Shown piece by piece: positions 9,408 to 19,891 of a DNA stretch of 64,000 nt. Made by a program: the position numbers and the translations under genes. The first letter of the stretch is position 1; each line of letters begins with the position of its first letter. Source of the DNA: Lactococcus protaetiae (GTDB lineage: Bacteria > Bacillota > Bacilli > Lactobacillales > Streptococcaceae); NCBI RefSeq assembly GCF_006965445.1, contig NZ_CP041356.1:1426001-1490000 (forward strand), in the 5' to 3' direction. The notes under the pieces were generated by a model. That model was not told the DNA's origin. It ran no database searches and saw only the letters and a list, made by a program, of their open reading frames with translations.

Positions 9408-9421
9408 TGTCAGTACTGACA
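9408..9421. repeat. TGTCAGTACTGACA palindrome copy
   Basis: An exact 14-bp palindrome just after the acetyltransferase stop; one member of the family described in findings (other exact members begin at 10485, 21480, 22066, 23447, 37986 and 45363). Confidence 0.85.
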
Positions 9422-9439
9422 GAATGTACTGATACTGTT

Positions 9440-9625
9440 TAATTTCTAAATATTCCATTTAGAAATTAAAGTTTGCGTGAAACGCAAACTGCTCCTTGTT
9501 CGAGCGCAAGCGCAAGGCAATATCTTTGCAGTTGCCATTTGGCGTTGCTGCTTTAGCAGCTTACAGCCAATGGACAGCGTAGCCAACTAATAATTTTACT
9601 GCGTAAAATTAAAGATGAACTAGTA
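9440..9625. repeat. Cluster of small hairpins, modular element copy 3
   Basis: The 368-bp gap before cca contains successive hairpins: TAATTTCTAAAT/ATTTAGAAATTA, AGTTTGCGT/ACGCAAACT, GCTGCTTTAGCAGC and AATTTTACTGCGTAAAATT. The GGACAGCGTAG fragment is shared with other modular elements. No gene is seen. Confidence 0.55.
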
Positions 9626-9632
9626 TAACATG

Positions 9633-9671
9633 AAAAAGTTTACTGACAACAGTTCTGTCAGTAAACTTTTT
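9633..9671. terminator. Strong terminator before cca
   Basis: A 16-bp perfect stem (AAAAAGTTTACTGACA, loop ACAGTTC, complement ending in T run). Its arms are built around the same ACTGACA/TGTCAGT core as the dispersed palindrome. Confidence 0.85.
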
Positions 9672-9753
9672 TGATATTTAGAGCATTGTGTTGAGATTAT
9701 CGGACAATCTTTAGAGCGAGTGGAAAGAACGTGGCGAATTTCACGTTTTTTTG

Positions 9754-9766
9754 ATAAAATGAAAGA
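9754..9766 (+). promoter_or_regulatory. cca promoter, predicted leaderless start
   Basis: A TAAAAT -10-like box at 9755-9760 ends 6 nt before the cca ATG (9767), the same spacing as at rimM. No Shine-Dalgarno sequence is present. Confidence 0.4.
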
Positions 9767-10978
9767 ATGAAATTAGAAAAAATGCCGTCAGAGTTTGTTC
9801 GAGCGCTGCCGGTTTTGCAAAAAATACAAGCGCATGGTTTTGAGGCTTATTTTGTAGGTGGAAGTGTGCGTGATGTGCTTTTGGGGCGTGATATTCATGA
9901 TGTTGATATTGCGACGAGCGCTTATCCTGAAGAAGTCAAGATGATTTTTCCACATACGATTGATATCGGAATTGAGCATGGCACGGTATTGGTGCTTGCA
10001 GGTAAGGACTTACGTGATGAAACAGAACATTATGAAATTACAACTTTCAGGACGGAGAGTAAATATACGGATTTTAGGCGACCTGATTCTGTGGACTTTG
10101 TGCGTGATTTGCGTGAGGATTTAAAGCGGCGTGATTTTACGATTAATGCATTTGCTTGTAATGCTGATGGTGAAATCATTGATTTGTTTGACGGCTTGTG
10201 TGATTTGCATGAGCGCCGTTTACGTGCAGTGGGTAGTGCGTTTGAGCGTTTCAATGAAGATGCTCTACGAATCATGCGCGCCATGCGCTTTGCGGCGACA
10301 CTTGAGTTTGAGATCGAACCCGAAACTTTTACCGCAATGAAAAATCATGCATCATTACTGACAAAAATTTCGGTGGAACGAATTTTTATCGAATTGGATA
10401 AGTTGTTGAATGCTGAGGGATGGCGCAATGGGCTGTTACTGCTTGCACAGTCTGATGCTTGGAAATATTTACCTGAATTTGAGTTGTCAGCACTGACAAA
10501 ACTGACAAAAGAGCTGTCAGTAGATTTTAGTTTTAAATGTTCAGAACAAGCATGGGCAGCGCTTTTGGTTAGATTTGATAGCATTGATGTTAAGAAATTT
10601 TTGCGCCAATGGAAAGTTTCTAATGAATTTATCACAGCTGTCAGCAGTCTGACAGAGGCTTATAAGTTGTCAGCATGGGATTTACCGAGCCTCTATCGCT
10701 TTGGCTTAGAAAAGTGTCAAATGATTGATGACTTGAAAACAGGAGAAGGCAAAAATGTTGATTTTTCTGAAGCAATCAAAATTAACAATGCTTTACAGAT
10801 TCACGATAAATCGGAAATTGTAGTGACAGGTAGCACTTTGATGAAAGAATGTAATCTAGAAGCTGGACCGCTACTTGGCAAAATCTTGAAAACAATTGAA
10901 GAAAAGATTGTCAAAAATGAGTTAAAAAATGATAAAGCCAGCATTATGAACTTTGTTGCAGAAAACTTTGCTCATTAA
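9767..10978 (+). CDS. cca: CCA-adding tRNA nucleotidyltransferase
   Basis: A 403-aa class II nucleotidyltransferase that adds or repairs the 3' CCA end of tRNA. The head domain carries the signature YFVGGSVRDVLLG followed by DIHDVDIATSA with the two catalytic aspartates. The RRDFTINAFA and EDALRIMRAMRFA neck motifs follow. Length is normal for firmicute enzymes. Two TGTCAG-type palindromes lie inside the gene (10485-10498 exact; 10638-10655 with wider spacer), in poorly conserved tail regions. The ATG lies 6 nt after a -10-like box, so the message may be leaderless. Confidence 0.95.
   Translation: MKLEKMPSEFVRALPVLQKIQAHGFEAYFVGGSVRDVLLGRDIHDVDIATSAYPEEVKMIFPHTIDIGIEHGTVLVLAGKDLRDETEHYEITTFRTESKYTDFRRPDSVDFVRDLREDLKRRDFTINAFACNADGEIIDLFDGLCDLHERRLRAVGSAFERFNEDALRIMRAMRFAATLEFEIEPETFTAMKNHASLLTKISVERIFIELDKLLNAEGWRNGLLLLAQSDAWKYLPEFELSALTKLTKELSVDFSFKCSEQAWAALLVRFDSIDVKKFLRQWKVSNEFITAVSSLTEAYKLSAWDLPSLYRFGLEKCQMIDDLKTGEGKNVDFSEAIKINNALQIHDKSEIVVTGSTLMKECNLEAGPLLGKILKTIEEKIVKNELKNDKASIMNFVAENFAH
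10485..10498. repeat. TGTCAGCACTGACA palindrome copy inside cca
   Basis: An exact palindrome read in the cca frame as LSALT; a degenerate inverted pair follows immediately at 10501-10521. Confidence 0.85.
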
Positions 10979-11020
10979 TATTATTGCTAGTCCCGCTTCG
11001 GAATAGTCGAGGAGAATAAA

Positions 11021-11257
11021 ATGAATGTTCATCAAAACGGCAGTCCGCTGTTACTCATTCCATTATTGATTATTGTGTTCATTGTTAACTTCATTGCGGC
11101 ACGTTTTATGCACTATGAATGTCCGCAGTGTCAAGTGCATTTTCAGACTTCAGTAGCAGATGATATGTTCAAGCCACATTATTTTGGCGAAAGAGAAGAA
11201 ACTTGTCCACACTGTGGCTATACAGGGTTGATGCGCAGACATTCAGGTAAAAATTAA
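11021..11257 (+). CDS. Small membrane protein with C-terminal zinc ribbon
   Basis: A 78-aa protein with one hydrophobic segment (residues about 9-28) followed by two CxxC pairs, CPQC and CPHC, about 27 residues apart, which would form a zinc ribbon. GAGGAG precedes the ATG. It lies about 40 bp after cca and is probably co-transcribed. No function is recognised; membrane-tethered zinc ribbons of this kind are widespread and mostly uncharacterised. Confidence 0.75.
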   Translation: MNVHQNGSPLLLIPLLIIVFIVNFIAARFMHYECPQCQVHFQTSVADDMFKPHYFGEREETCPHCGYTGLMRRHSGKN

Positions 11258-11337
11258 TCTTGAGTCTGCTCATTAGCTTCATTGCGTGAATAAATGACAT
11301 GACTAAAAAATTCAAATTAGAATGATAGGAGTTTATA

Positions 11338-12762
11338 ATGAAATTTCAAGACAGAAAAAAAGGTTCATGTACGACAGTCTTAGTCGGGAAAAAGGCGTCA
11401 CTTGACGGCTCAACACTCATTGCCCGCAACGATGATGGGCACGAAGCACTTGACCCACAACGCTTTGTCGTTGTTCATCCTGACGACCAGCCACGCCACT
11501 ACAAAGCAGTTCTTTCAGGGCTTGAACTTGATTTACCTGAAAATCCATTGCGTTATACTTCTACACCGAACGCTGTCCTCAAAGACGGCATTTGGCCAGC
11601 AGCAGGCATTAACAGCGCCAATGTTGCCATGTCTGCGACCGAAACGATTACGACCAATCCACGCATTCTTGGGCTTGACCCTTATGTTGAAAATGGGATG
11701 GGCGAGGAGGACTTGGTTACGTTAGTCTTGCCTTATATCACTTCAGCACGCGCAGGTGTAGAGCGTCTCGGCGAGTTGCTCACGACTTACGGCACTTATG
11801 AGCCAAACGGCATTGCTTTTGCTGATCATGATGAAGTGTGGTGGCTCGAAACGATTGGCGGACATCACTGGGCAGCAGTGCGTATCCCTGATGACAGCTA
11901 TGTTGTCGCACCAAACCGTATGAATATTGACGAGTTCAAGTTTGACAATGACGACTATCTTTGCTCATCAGACTTGAAAGCCTTGATTGATGAAAATCAT
12001 CTGAATCCTGATGACTTTGGCGGTTACACGACACACTACAATCTGCGCCATATTTTTGGTTCAAGCTCGATTAAAGACAGCGTTTATAACAATCCGCGGA
12101 CTTGGTATGGGCAAAATTTTTTAGGTGAAAAGTCTGATGACCCACAAAATCATGACCTCCCTTTCATTTGCGAAGCAACTCGAAAAATCTCTGTTGAAGA
12201 TGTGAAATTCGTCCTGAGCAGTCATTTTGAAAACACACCTTACGATGTTTATAGCACGACAAATACAGCAGCCGAGCGCAAACTTTTCCGTCCGATTGGC
12301 ATTAACCGAAACCACAGTGTGCATATCCTTCAAGTCAGAAATCATGTCCCTGCTGAACTTGCAGGCATTCAGTGGCTGGCTTTTGGTGCAAATACCTTCA
12401 ACCATGTCGTGCCTTTCTACACGAATATTGACGATACACCTGCTTGCTACCGTGACGCCAAAGCCGAATACGACCCAACCAATATGTACTGGCTCTCTGC
12501 GACAACGGCGGTGCTTGGCGATAGCAACTATGACCTTTTTGTTGATTTGCGTGATACTTATGCGCTTGACACGATGGCAAAATTCCACGAAATCCAAAAC
12601 GAAACTGACCGCAAGCTCCCAGAAATCAACATCACAGCCTATCTCACAAAAGCGAACGAACAACTTGCCAAAGTCGCCCTTGAAGCTCAAACCGAACTTC
12701 TCGGACGCATGGTGGTTTTAGGCTCTGCTAACATGAAATTGCGATTTGATTTTAATGATTAA
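11338..12762 (+). CDS. C69 family dipeptidase (PepD type)
   Basis: A 474-aa N-terminal-nucleophile dipeptidase of MEROPS family C69. Cys11 in KGSCTT is the expected nucleophile, followed by [19 protein letters not shown], typical of lactic acid bacterial PepD enzymes. It hydrolyses a broad range of dipeptides in the cytoplasm and feeds amino acid supply from casein or plant protein. Length is normal. GC content is visibly higher than its neighbours, which may reflect strong codon selection. It stands alone with its own terminator. Lactococci carry more than one PepD, so no letter is assigned. Confidence 0.9.
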   Translation: MKFQDRKKGSCTTVLVGKKASLDGSTLIARNDDGHEALDPQRFVVVHPDDQPRHYKAVLSGLELDLPENPLRYTSTPNAVLKDGIWPAAGINSANVAMSATETITTNPRILGLDPYVENGMGEEDLVTLVLPYITSARAGVERLGELLTTYGTYEPNGIAFADHDEVWWLETIGGHHWAAVRIPDDSYVVAPNRMNIDEFKFDNDDYLCSSDLKALIDENHLNPDDFGGYTTHYNLRHIFGSSSIKDSVYNNPRTWYGQNFLGEKSDDPQNHDLPFICEATRKISVEDVKFVLSSHFENTPYDVYSTTNTAAERKLFRPIGINRNHSVHILQVRNHVPAELAGIQWLAFGANTFNHVVPFYTNIDDTPACYRDAKAEYDPTNMYWLSATTAVLGDSNYDLFVDLRDTYALDTMAKFHEIQNETDRKLPEINITAYLTKANEQLAKVALEAQTELLGRMVVLGSANMKLRFDFND

Positions 12763-12792
12763 ATGATAAAATAATGAGAAAAAAAACATAGA

Positions 12793-12828
12793 TGATATGC
12801 TGTGAAACGCATATCATTTTTTTTTTTT
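12793..12828 (+). terminator. Terminator after C69 dipeptidase
   Basis: An 8-bp stem TGATATGC/GCATATCA with loop TGTGAAAC followed by a long T run. Confidence 0.85.
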
Positions 12829-12880
12829 AGATTTTTATTATAATTATATTAGAAAATGATTATAAATAAAAAGGAGATCT

Positions 12881-15800
12881 ATGAGCCAATCAATGAATAA
12901 AAAGTCAGTCCTTTCGATGATTTTGTTAAGCACACTCATACTTTCACAAGCTGCACCAGTTTTCGCAACTGTGCAAGAAGAAATCACTGAGCCAAACACG
13001 GAGCTTGTCACTGAAACACCAACAGTTGAAACTGAAAGTAATGCAGAAGCACCTCCAACAGAGGAAAACTCTGAACTAGAAGATAACTCTGAAATGCTTC
13101 AAAAAATTGCAGAAGCAAATTTAACGCAAGTCACAGAAGAAACATTTGCAATCACACCATCAGAAGACACAATCTTCGATGGTGGCAATGGCACAGTTGA
13201 AAATCCTTATCTTATTTCTACAGCGGAGCAACTTGATAGAATACGTGATGATTTGGGAGCTCATTACGAATTGACGGCAGACATTGATTTGTCTGCTTAT
13301 TCAAATTGGACACCTATTGGAGGCACTATTGAAGATCCCTATAAGGAATTTATGGGTTCGCTAAATGGAAATAACCATTCAATCAGTAATTTATTAATCA
13401 GTAATGCGTTATATACAGGACTGTTCAGAATGACTGGTTCTACTGCGGATATTCGAAATATATCTTTAAATGCGGTAGATATATCAGGCATGACCTGGGT
13501 CGGTGGAATAGCAGGAAGAAATTCTGGGACTATCAATAATGTTATAATTACTGGAAATATTAGTGGTAGCAATGTCATCGGAGGAGTAACAGGTTCTAAT
13601 AGTGGCGGAACCATCTCTCACAGTCGTGTTGATGTTAACATTGCTGCTAATTATAGCCCCTCTAACGCTGGCGGGATAGCTGGACAAAATTCTTCCTCAG
13701 CTTCTATCATTTCATCTTATTCTTTAGGGAAAGTAACTGGCTTAGGCACAGTTGGAGGACTTATCGGAAGCAACAATGGAAATGTTGAGAATTGCTATTC
13801 ATTGACCGATGTAGAAGGAATTACAAATGTTGGAGGACTTATCGGTTATAGTGCTGGAAAAGTGAGTTCAAACTATGCTGCTGGAGATGTGACAAGAGTA
13901 GGATCAAACGATACTGGAAGATTCGGCGGTTTGATTGGCTCTACTAGTTTTTCAGCTATTATGAATAATGTAGCAGTAGGAAAAACGATTAATGCCCAAA
14001 GTGTTCCTTATGTTAATGCTGTTCTCGGTTTAATTGAGGGGCACCTGATATTAGAAATAATCATCGTTATGTAGGGCTTGCCATAAACGGAACTTCTATA
14101 GGTTCCGAAATTAGTAATCAAAATCATGGTTCAGCCTTAACAGCTCAACAACTTCGAGACAAGCAAACTTTTGTCAATCTTGGCTGGGATTTTGAAAATG
14201 TTTGGACTTGGGATAGTGAACGAAATATTCCAATCTTAGGATTTGGCGATGAGCAGGATACTTTTCCTATTGCGCCTGTCAATCATGGGAATACGATTGA
14301 CAAAACTTATGCAGGGGATACTAAACTCACTTTTGACATTGATGACCTCTTTACTTTTAGTGATGATTTTAGTTCTGCAGATTTCACTTATGAGTTGGTT
14401 ACAAAAGACGCTGAGGCTAATTTAAGTCAAAACGGTAATGAATTGACTTTAACTTTTGAAGATGTCAAACGTATCGGAACTTATCAGATTCGAGCTGTGC
14501 CCAATGGCGGAGAAAGTCGTCTGCTCCAAAGTGCAGATATTGCTACGATTAACATTGCTCCTGCTGAGCTGACGCTAACTGAAAACATTAACTTGACAAG
14601 AGCCTATAATGGAGCAAATACTTTTACCTTATCCGCTGCTGATGTGAACAGTCTATATACTGGAGAAATTTTTGAAGAAGATAGCGCAAGTATAGCTGGT
14701 ATGACTGGGAGCACAGCAGATACTTCCGCCAATGTAGGAATGAGTACACTTGTTCTTGATAATGGGGGGCAACTTGTTGGAGAGCATGGGGTGAATTATC
14801 GTTTCGTTATGGCGGACAATGTGAGTATCAATACCGAAATCAAACCCGCAACGCAAGACATTATGGTATCTGATTTTGATGTAAAGACGACAGCGACTAC
14901 GCTCACGGTGTCAAATGTTGAAACGAGTAGTCCACTCGGTGATTTTGTTCTTGAGTATGGCGTTACAGATGATTCTTCTGGTTATGGGACACACTGGCAA
15001 AGCAGTCCAGTATTTACTGGTTTAAAAACAGATACTAAATATTATATCCATGTTCGTGTCGCCAAAAGTCAAAATCACTCTGTTGGAGCTTTCTTGGCGA
15101 AAATTATCAATACGACAAAAGGTGTAACAGCCGAAGATACAAAACTAGTCTATACTGGACGCACACAAGAATTAGCTGATTTGTTTGAATTTGCGGACGG
15201 TTTGTCTATTGATGATTATGACTTACGACTGCTTGATGGCAAGGGAGAGATTGAGGGTTCTATATTAAACTTTGAAAAGGTAGGAACTTTTGAGATTGGC
15301 GCTTTTGCCAAGCACAACGATGAAAGAGCTGAGGCGGTGCTTGAACTCATGATTAGCCCTCGGTCTGTCCGTTTTGGCGGAGAGATTACATTGACAAAAA
15401 CGTTTGATGGGTCAAGCTTCTTTGGCATACTTCCCACTGCTGCTGGAAACTTTACTAGTACCGTGACCAATGCTGATCGTTTTTTAAATGCTGAGAATTT
15501 AGAGTCTGGAATTATCGAAAGGGATGAACTGTTGATGTCCAATGACTTTACGCACTTTTCTGGAGAACACATGGCAGGGAGCAATGCTGGCATGAGTATA
15601 CTTGAACACAAACAACCTATCATAGATTTTCTGTTGTATGGTGCGCAAGCAGCGAATTATGAGTTGAGTGAGAAACCTGTGATTAACACAGTGATTACAC
15701 AGGCAACGCGTGATAACCAGTTTGAACTCAACTTGGGAGTAGAAAGTTTCAGTCACAATCATGTCAGTCTTAGCTATACGTTGACTCATCTGGAGTTGGC

Positions 15801-16241
15801 GGAGCGCTTGATGACACCAATGAACTTTACGAGTCTGACTCGTGCGGAAGTTGATGATACACCAAGGGTAGAGTATGCTTATAGTGCAACAAACTCAATA
15901 ACTGGTGTAACTTGGCAGACTAGCCCAACATTTACTGGTTTGCAACCAAACACAACCTATCATTTCTTTGCTCGTGTTGCTGAAACGAATAACTTTCATG
16001 CAACAGCACATGAAGTTTTATCCCTCCGCACTAATGCTTTAGGGAATGTAACAGTCCCAGAAGAGATAGAGGACGGCAATGGTGGGGGAGTAATGAACAG
16101 AACTTTACCACAGGTGCTGAAAATGTTGAGGGATCTAAAAACTTACCAAGTACAGGCGAGGTACTAGATCCACTCTTTGGTCTTTTGGGTACAGGTGTGC
16201 TTGTAGGACTTTTAACTTGGCTCAGACAAAGGAAAAATTGA
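12881..16241 (+). CDS. LPXTG-anchored surface protein with GLUG repeats (frameshifted twice as assembled)
   Basis: One gene split over three frames. The first part (12881-14074) has a signal peptide (cleavage near PVFA), an acidic Thr/Glu-rich stretch, then several GLUG-type repeats (WVGGIAGRNSG, VIGGVTGSNSG, TVGGLIGSNNG, NVGGLIGYSAG). The second part (to 16088) carries two related fibronectin-like units with WQSSPVFTGLKTDTKYY and WQTSPTFTGLQPNTTYH. The third frame gives LPSTGE (16143-16160), a hydrophobic segment and LRQRKN, a complete sortase sorting signal. Adding one G at the GGGG near 14037-14042 and one at the GGGGG near 16084-16089 restores about 1,120 residues. It is a probable cell-wall adhesin; the break may be a sequencing artefact. 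Confidence 0.8.
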
Positions 16242-16411
16242 AGTGATTACTTCATTGGTGGGAATTCTTTCTCCCCACCAATGTTAGGGCACAACCTCAC
16301 ATCAAAGATATGAGGTCACCCTGTCCCTGAAGTCTAAGCGCTAAGACCCCTAGGGTAGTAGAACGAAAGCAGCACTTGCTAAGTTGAAAGCTTGGATTTC
16401 CAAGCTTTTTT
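16239..16411. repeat. Modular nested-palindrome element, copy 4, ending in a terminator
   Basis: The element starts at the stop codon of the surface protein: TTGAAGTGATTACT then a CATTGGTGGG/CCCACCAATG hairpin, then GTTAGGGCACAACCTC, a deleted middle, and CATCAAAGATATGAGG. It ends in a perfect hairpin AAAGCTTGG/CCAAGCTTT (16387-16408) with a T run. The same left end starts at the stop codon of the gene before 19294. Confidence 0.75.
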
Positions 16412-16471
16412 GCATCTCATTTGCTAAAAAAGTTAAAAGTGATAAAATGAAGTCAGGGAAAGAAGGTGGGT

Positions 16472-16990
16472 ATGAATTCAAGAAAGCTAAGAAAAGTTAA
16501 AAAACATCGAGGGCGAAAGATTGTTGTTACGCTCTTGTCCATCATCGTGGTGTTGGCATTGATTGCTTTTGGCACTATCATGCTAGAGCGTCATATGATT
16601 GCAAGCAAGACGGAGGCGATAATCTCAAAAATCGTGCCGAATACGTCAAGTTTAGACGAGGCAGCAGGAAAGATTGCCTCTGCGAGCCCTAGTGGCATTG
16701 CCAATAAACTGAATGAAAATGCGGATGCCATCGTGAGTCAGTCGCAAGGTCTGATTGATTCTGCTAAGGCTACGAGTACTAACTCAGGGGTGACCTATAC
16801 TATTCAATCTTCAAAGCTTAATGCTGCTGCGGTAAACACACTGCTCACAACAAATGGAGACCAAGCGCAGACGATTGCAGATAAGGTATTAGATGCGATG
16901 AGTCAGTCAGGCGTTGAGCATCCCAAGCTTAAACTCCAATTGACAAATGCCAGTGGAGAAACAGTGAAAACTCTAACTTATGATAAATAG
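16472..16990 (+). CDS. Membrane-anchored extracytoplasmic protein, unknown
   Basis: A 172-aa protein: strongly basic start (MNSRKLRKVKKHRGRK), one membrane segment at about residues 18-38, then a soluble region rich in Ala, Ser, Asn and Thr with probable helices. A GTG at 16466 adds two residues, but ATG 16472 has AAGG at 5 nt and is preferred. No domain is recognised. It is a single-gene unit with its own terminator. The Ala/Ser-rich soluble part resembles cell-envelope-exposed helical proteins of lactic acid bacteria, but no function is claimed. Confidence 0.7.
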   Translation: MNSRKLRKVKKHRGRKIVVTLLSIIVVLALIAFGTIMLERHMIASKTEAIISKIVPNTSSLDEAAGKIASASPSGIANKLNENADAIVSQSQGLIDSAKATSTNSGVTYTIQSSKLNAAAVNTLLTTNGDQAQTIADKVLDAMSQSGVEHPKLKLQLTNASGETVKTLTYDK

Positions 16991-17016
16991 TCAACAGATA
17001 ATCTGTTGATTTTTTC
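16989..17016 (+). terminator. Terminator after 172-aa membrane protein
   Basis: The inverted repeat TCAACAGA/TCTGTTGA with a 3-nt loop overlaps the stop codon and is followed by TTTTTT. Confidence 0.8.
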
Positions 17017-17095
17017 TTGCAAAATTTACCAATAAAGAGTAGAATGTTTTATAAAATTAAAATATTTTCAGAATATTATAAAAGGGAGTTTTGCT

Positions 17096-18177
17096 ATGAA
17101 TTTAATTGAAGAAGTACGTCCTGGGGCGAATCGTTATGTTTCTGGAGTTGGAGTATTGAAAGATTTGCCTGAGTATCTGAGGGATTTTGAGAAGATTGCG
17201 GTAATTACTGGAGAGCAGTCTTATCAGGTGTTTTCAGACTTTTATCAGGGAGAATTTACTTTTCCTGTTTTTCGTTATGATGGCACGGCTTCCACGGCAA
17301 ATGGAAGAGCACTTGCGAGTGAAATTGGTAAGGCAGATGTGATTTTGGCCATTGGTGGTGGTCGTGTGATTGATACGGCAAAAGTTGTGGCGCGTGAGCT
17401 TGGCTGTGATCTAGTGGTGGTGCCGACTTTGATTTCAAATTGTGCGCCTTATACACCTGTTGCAGCGCTGTACCATAGCAATCATACATTTGATAAAGTT
17501 GATTATTTTGCACGTGGGCATATTTAACACTGGTTGACTGGGAATTTTTACTTGCGACACCACGAGAATATTTGGTAGCAGGGATCGGCGATACTGTCGC
17601 TAAATGGTATGAAATGGAAGGAATTGTGCGTCATGTGGCGTCTGAAGATTTGACGGCTTCTGTACGGCTTGGTTTTGCAAGTGCTAAGACAGTTTTCAAG
17701 ATTTTGTTTGAGGATTCGGCGGAAGCTTTGCAAGCTTTAGAAAATCAAAAAGTTACACCTGCTTTTGGTCGGATTGCAGATACGATTATTGAGCTTTCTG
17801 GAACTGTAGGTGGTTTTGCGGGTTCTTATGGTCGGATGTCGGGGGCGCACGCTTTGCATAATGGCTTGTCACTTTTACCTGAAACACATCCGATTTTGCA
17901 TGGCTCGAAGGTGGCTTATGGTGTTTTGGTGCAGCTCGCATATACAGGAGATTTGGCTGAGGTTGAAAAATTATTACCCTTCTATGTAGCGAGTGACTTG
18001 CCTACACGTCTGGCGGAGTTGAATATTACAGGCTTTGACCGTCAGAAACTTTTAAGTGTGGCAGAGTTTGCTGCAAGCAGCAAAGAGTCCTATGTGCTGA
18101 TTGATCCAGAAGTGACGGGTGAGAAAGTGCTGGATGCGATTGAGAAGTTGGAGCAGTTTGTTGCTAAAATTGTCTAG
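17096..18177 (+). CDS. GldA-like iron-containing alcohol dehydrogenase (frameshifted as assembled)
   Basis: Two frames (17096-17527 and 17572-18177 as open stretches) join into one protein of about 360 aa. The N-terminal half has the NAD site VILAIGGGRVIDTAK; the C-terminal half has GIGDTVAKWYE and the metal-binding region GAHALHNGLSLLPETH. The break is at CGTGGGCAT near 17514-17519: adding one G reads FARGAYLTLVDWEFLLATPRE without interruption. The family includes glycerol dehydrogenase and related 2-hydroxy acid/ketone reductases; the substrate is not resolvable. It is monocistronic with a ribosome-binding site AAAGGGAG. Confidence 0.8.
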
Positions 18178-18222
18178 AATCTGTATTAATTTATCGAAAA
18201 AGTGGAATTATTGTGCTAAATG

Positions 18223-18505
18223 ATGAAGTCAAGACTTATTCAGTGGGAGTTTCGTAAAACATTTGTCCATTTTCTTTAGTCGCTATCTTCGCTGCGCTGC
18301 GCTGTCCACACCACGGGTATCCATGCTCGCTACGTGGCTACGTGCTTCGCACACCGTTCTACGAACGGTCTACGCAACTTTGTTGTTTGCTTAGGGCTAA
18401 AGCCCCAAGAGCAAAAGGCAAAGCCACAAGTCGAGTCGCAAAGCACTAACGCCTTAGGGCAGTCGGACGAAATTCAAAGCAGTACTTGCTTTGATAAAAT
18501 AAGTA
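18223..18505. repeat. Modular nested-palindrome element, copy 5
   Basis: The gap between the GldA-like gene and the next gene starts with the same ATGAAGTCAAGACTTATTCA block as copy 2. It then carries GCTACGTGCTTCGCAC and CCGTTCTACGAACGGTCTAC hairpins that recur almost exactly at 19516-19558 in copy 6, and ends with AGTCGGACGAAATTCAAAG, as in copy 2. A 77-residue frame within it is not judged to be a gene. Confidence 0.7.
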
Positions 18506-18691
18506 TAAATTTGGATTTAAAACAACAGTCTGTTGAAAAATTTGATATAATATTCGTAGATAAGTGATTCTGGTTCATTTTAGTATTGTTTTGCATTGTG
18601 GACAATTAGCGGAATTTCTAATTCTAAATTTTATAGCCTCAAAAGCAGTATCAGGAATAAGAGGTTAAACAATATTAGAAGGAATAAAGAG

Positions 18692-19294
18692 ATGGATATC
18701 AAAGATAAGTTTTTAAGTCAGGCAAATGGTTTTGAGATGATTTTTAATGACGTTTTTAGTAGTAAAAATCAGGTGGGGGATGAAGATTCAGAAATTGCGC
18801 TTTTATTGTTTAATCAGGTGGACTCGGCTGAGAAGTCAGATGTGACTGCTAATATTGATAACATGGAAAAAGTTTATAATGTCATCCAACTTCAAACGGA
18901 GATGATGACAGAGTATATTCGCGCGACAGTAGGTTCAATCATGAGTTGGATAGCGAGCGAGGATGCAGCGGAAGATGAGATTATTCCGATGTTTATGTTT
19001 GTCCATGAGAAGATGATTAAACTTCATGACCAGCTTGATTTTTTCTATTCAAGTTTTGAAGAAGAAGACCTTAAAAAAGGTTTTAGTATTACTAGACGTA
19101 GTGTGGCGGCGATGAAATTCACTAAAAATACAGAAAAAGATCAAGTGATTGCTTTTGTTCGTAGCTTGAAATCACGGGTTCTGGGTTATCTGACCACAGT
19201 AAATAATATGCATGATTGGTTACACGGTATGCTTGATACACTTGATTCAGAGTTGAACAAGAATGGCGAAATTGAATCAGTACATCACCATTGA
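18692..19294 (+). CDS. Conserved hypothetical helical protein (200 aa)
   Basis: A soluble, acidic, apparently all-helical protein with no membrane segment, rich in Met and Phe (MMTEYIRATVGSIMSW; MFMFVHEKMIKLHDQLDFFY). The ATG at 18692 has AGAAGGA 9-10 nt upstream; the longer TTG-started frame from 18596 lacks a ribosome-binding site. Its stop codon lies inside the left end of a repeat element. The C-terminus ends in a short histidine run that is partly encoded at the repeat junction. Not recognised. Confidence 0.65.
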   Translation: MDIKDKFLSQANGFEMIFNDVFSSKNQVGDEDSEIALLLFNQVDSAEKSDVTANIDNMEKVYNVIQLQTEMMTEYIRATVGSIMSWIASEDAAEDEIIPMFMFVHEKMIKLHDQLDFFYSSFEEEDLKKGFSITRRSVAAMKFTKNTEKDQVIAFVRSLKSRVLGYLTTVNNMHDWLHGMLDTLDSELNKNGEIESVHHH

Positions 19295-19691
19295 AGTGAT
19301 TACTCCATTGGTGGGTGATTCTTTCTCCTCCACCAATGTTAGGGCACAACCTCTAGGTGTAACAACTAAGCGACCTGTATGCAAACAGTCTGCTTAACAT
19401 CAAAGATATGTGGTCACACCTCCGTTTCACTTCGTTATCCATTCGCTCTATCTTCACTTTGCTCCGCTGTCGATTTCACTAAGCCACTAAAGTGGAAAGT
19501 TCAAATCGCAACTCGCTACGTGCTTCGCACGCCGTTCTACGAACGGTCTACGCAACTTCGACTAGGGCACGTTCGTGCCGTAGCGAGAATCGACAGCGCA
19601 GTAAAACGGAGATAGAGCGAATGAACAGCGTAGCTAAGTGTAGATAGCACGCACTTGCTAAGTTAAAATGTCGCTTTAGCGGCTTTTTTTA
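19292..19691. repeat. Modular nested-palindrome element, copy 6 (largest)
   Basis: The longest copy fills most of a 600-bp gap. It begins at the upstream stop codon with the CATTGGTGG/CCACCAATG hairpin (19306-19338) and continues with GTTAGGGCACAACCTC. It then forms nested stems: ATTCGCTCTATC with GATAGAGCGAAT (12 bp), GCTGTCGATT with AATCGACAGC, CTCGCTACG with CGTAGCGAG, and inner GTGCTTCGCAC and CCGTTC/GAACGG loops. It ends in a short GCTTTAGC stem and T run. The rest of the gap (19692-19891) shows no gene. Confidence 0.8.
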
Positions 19692-19891
19692 GACATGGGG
19701 GAGATGATGAGTTTTCTCAGAAGAGGAAATATGTTAGAATGGAACTATTGTTCAAAAATGAGGAAGAAAGCAAATCCTCCTAGCTTTCTTGTGATGAAGG
19801 ATGGTTTATTTTGGGAAAGGAGCAGGGGACATAATGCCTTTTTAGCAAGGGAGTAGAACAGTCGGATTTGTAGCATTTTAAAGGAGAAAAC

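Noticed and set aside
12121-12690. 189-aa minus-strand frame
   Set aside because: Antisense to the C69 dipeptidase gene; shadow of GC-rich codon use.
17096-18177. Calling gldA-like, MFS, purF, hsdS and hsdR pseudogenes
   Set aside because: Each is restored by adding single G/C bases to runs, and essential-type genes are affected too, so assembly error is the simpler explanation.
18334-18567. 77-aa open frame after the GldA-like gene
   Set aside because: It runs through repeat element copy 5 and its hairpins; no ribosome-binding site or domain.
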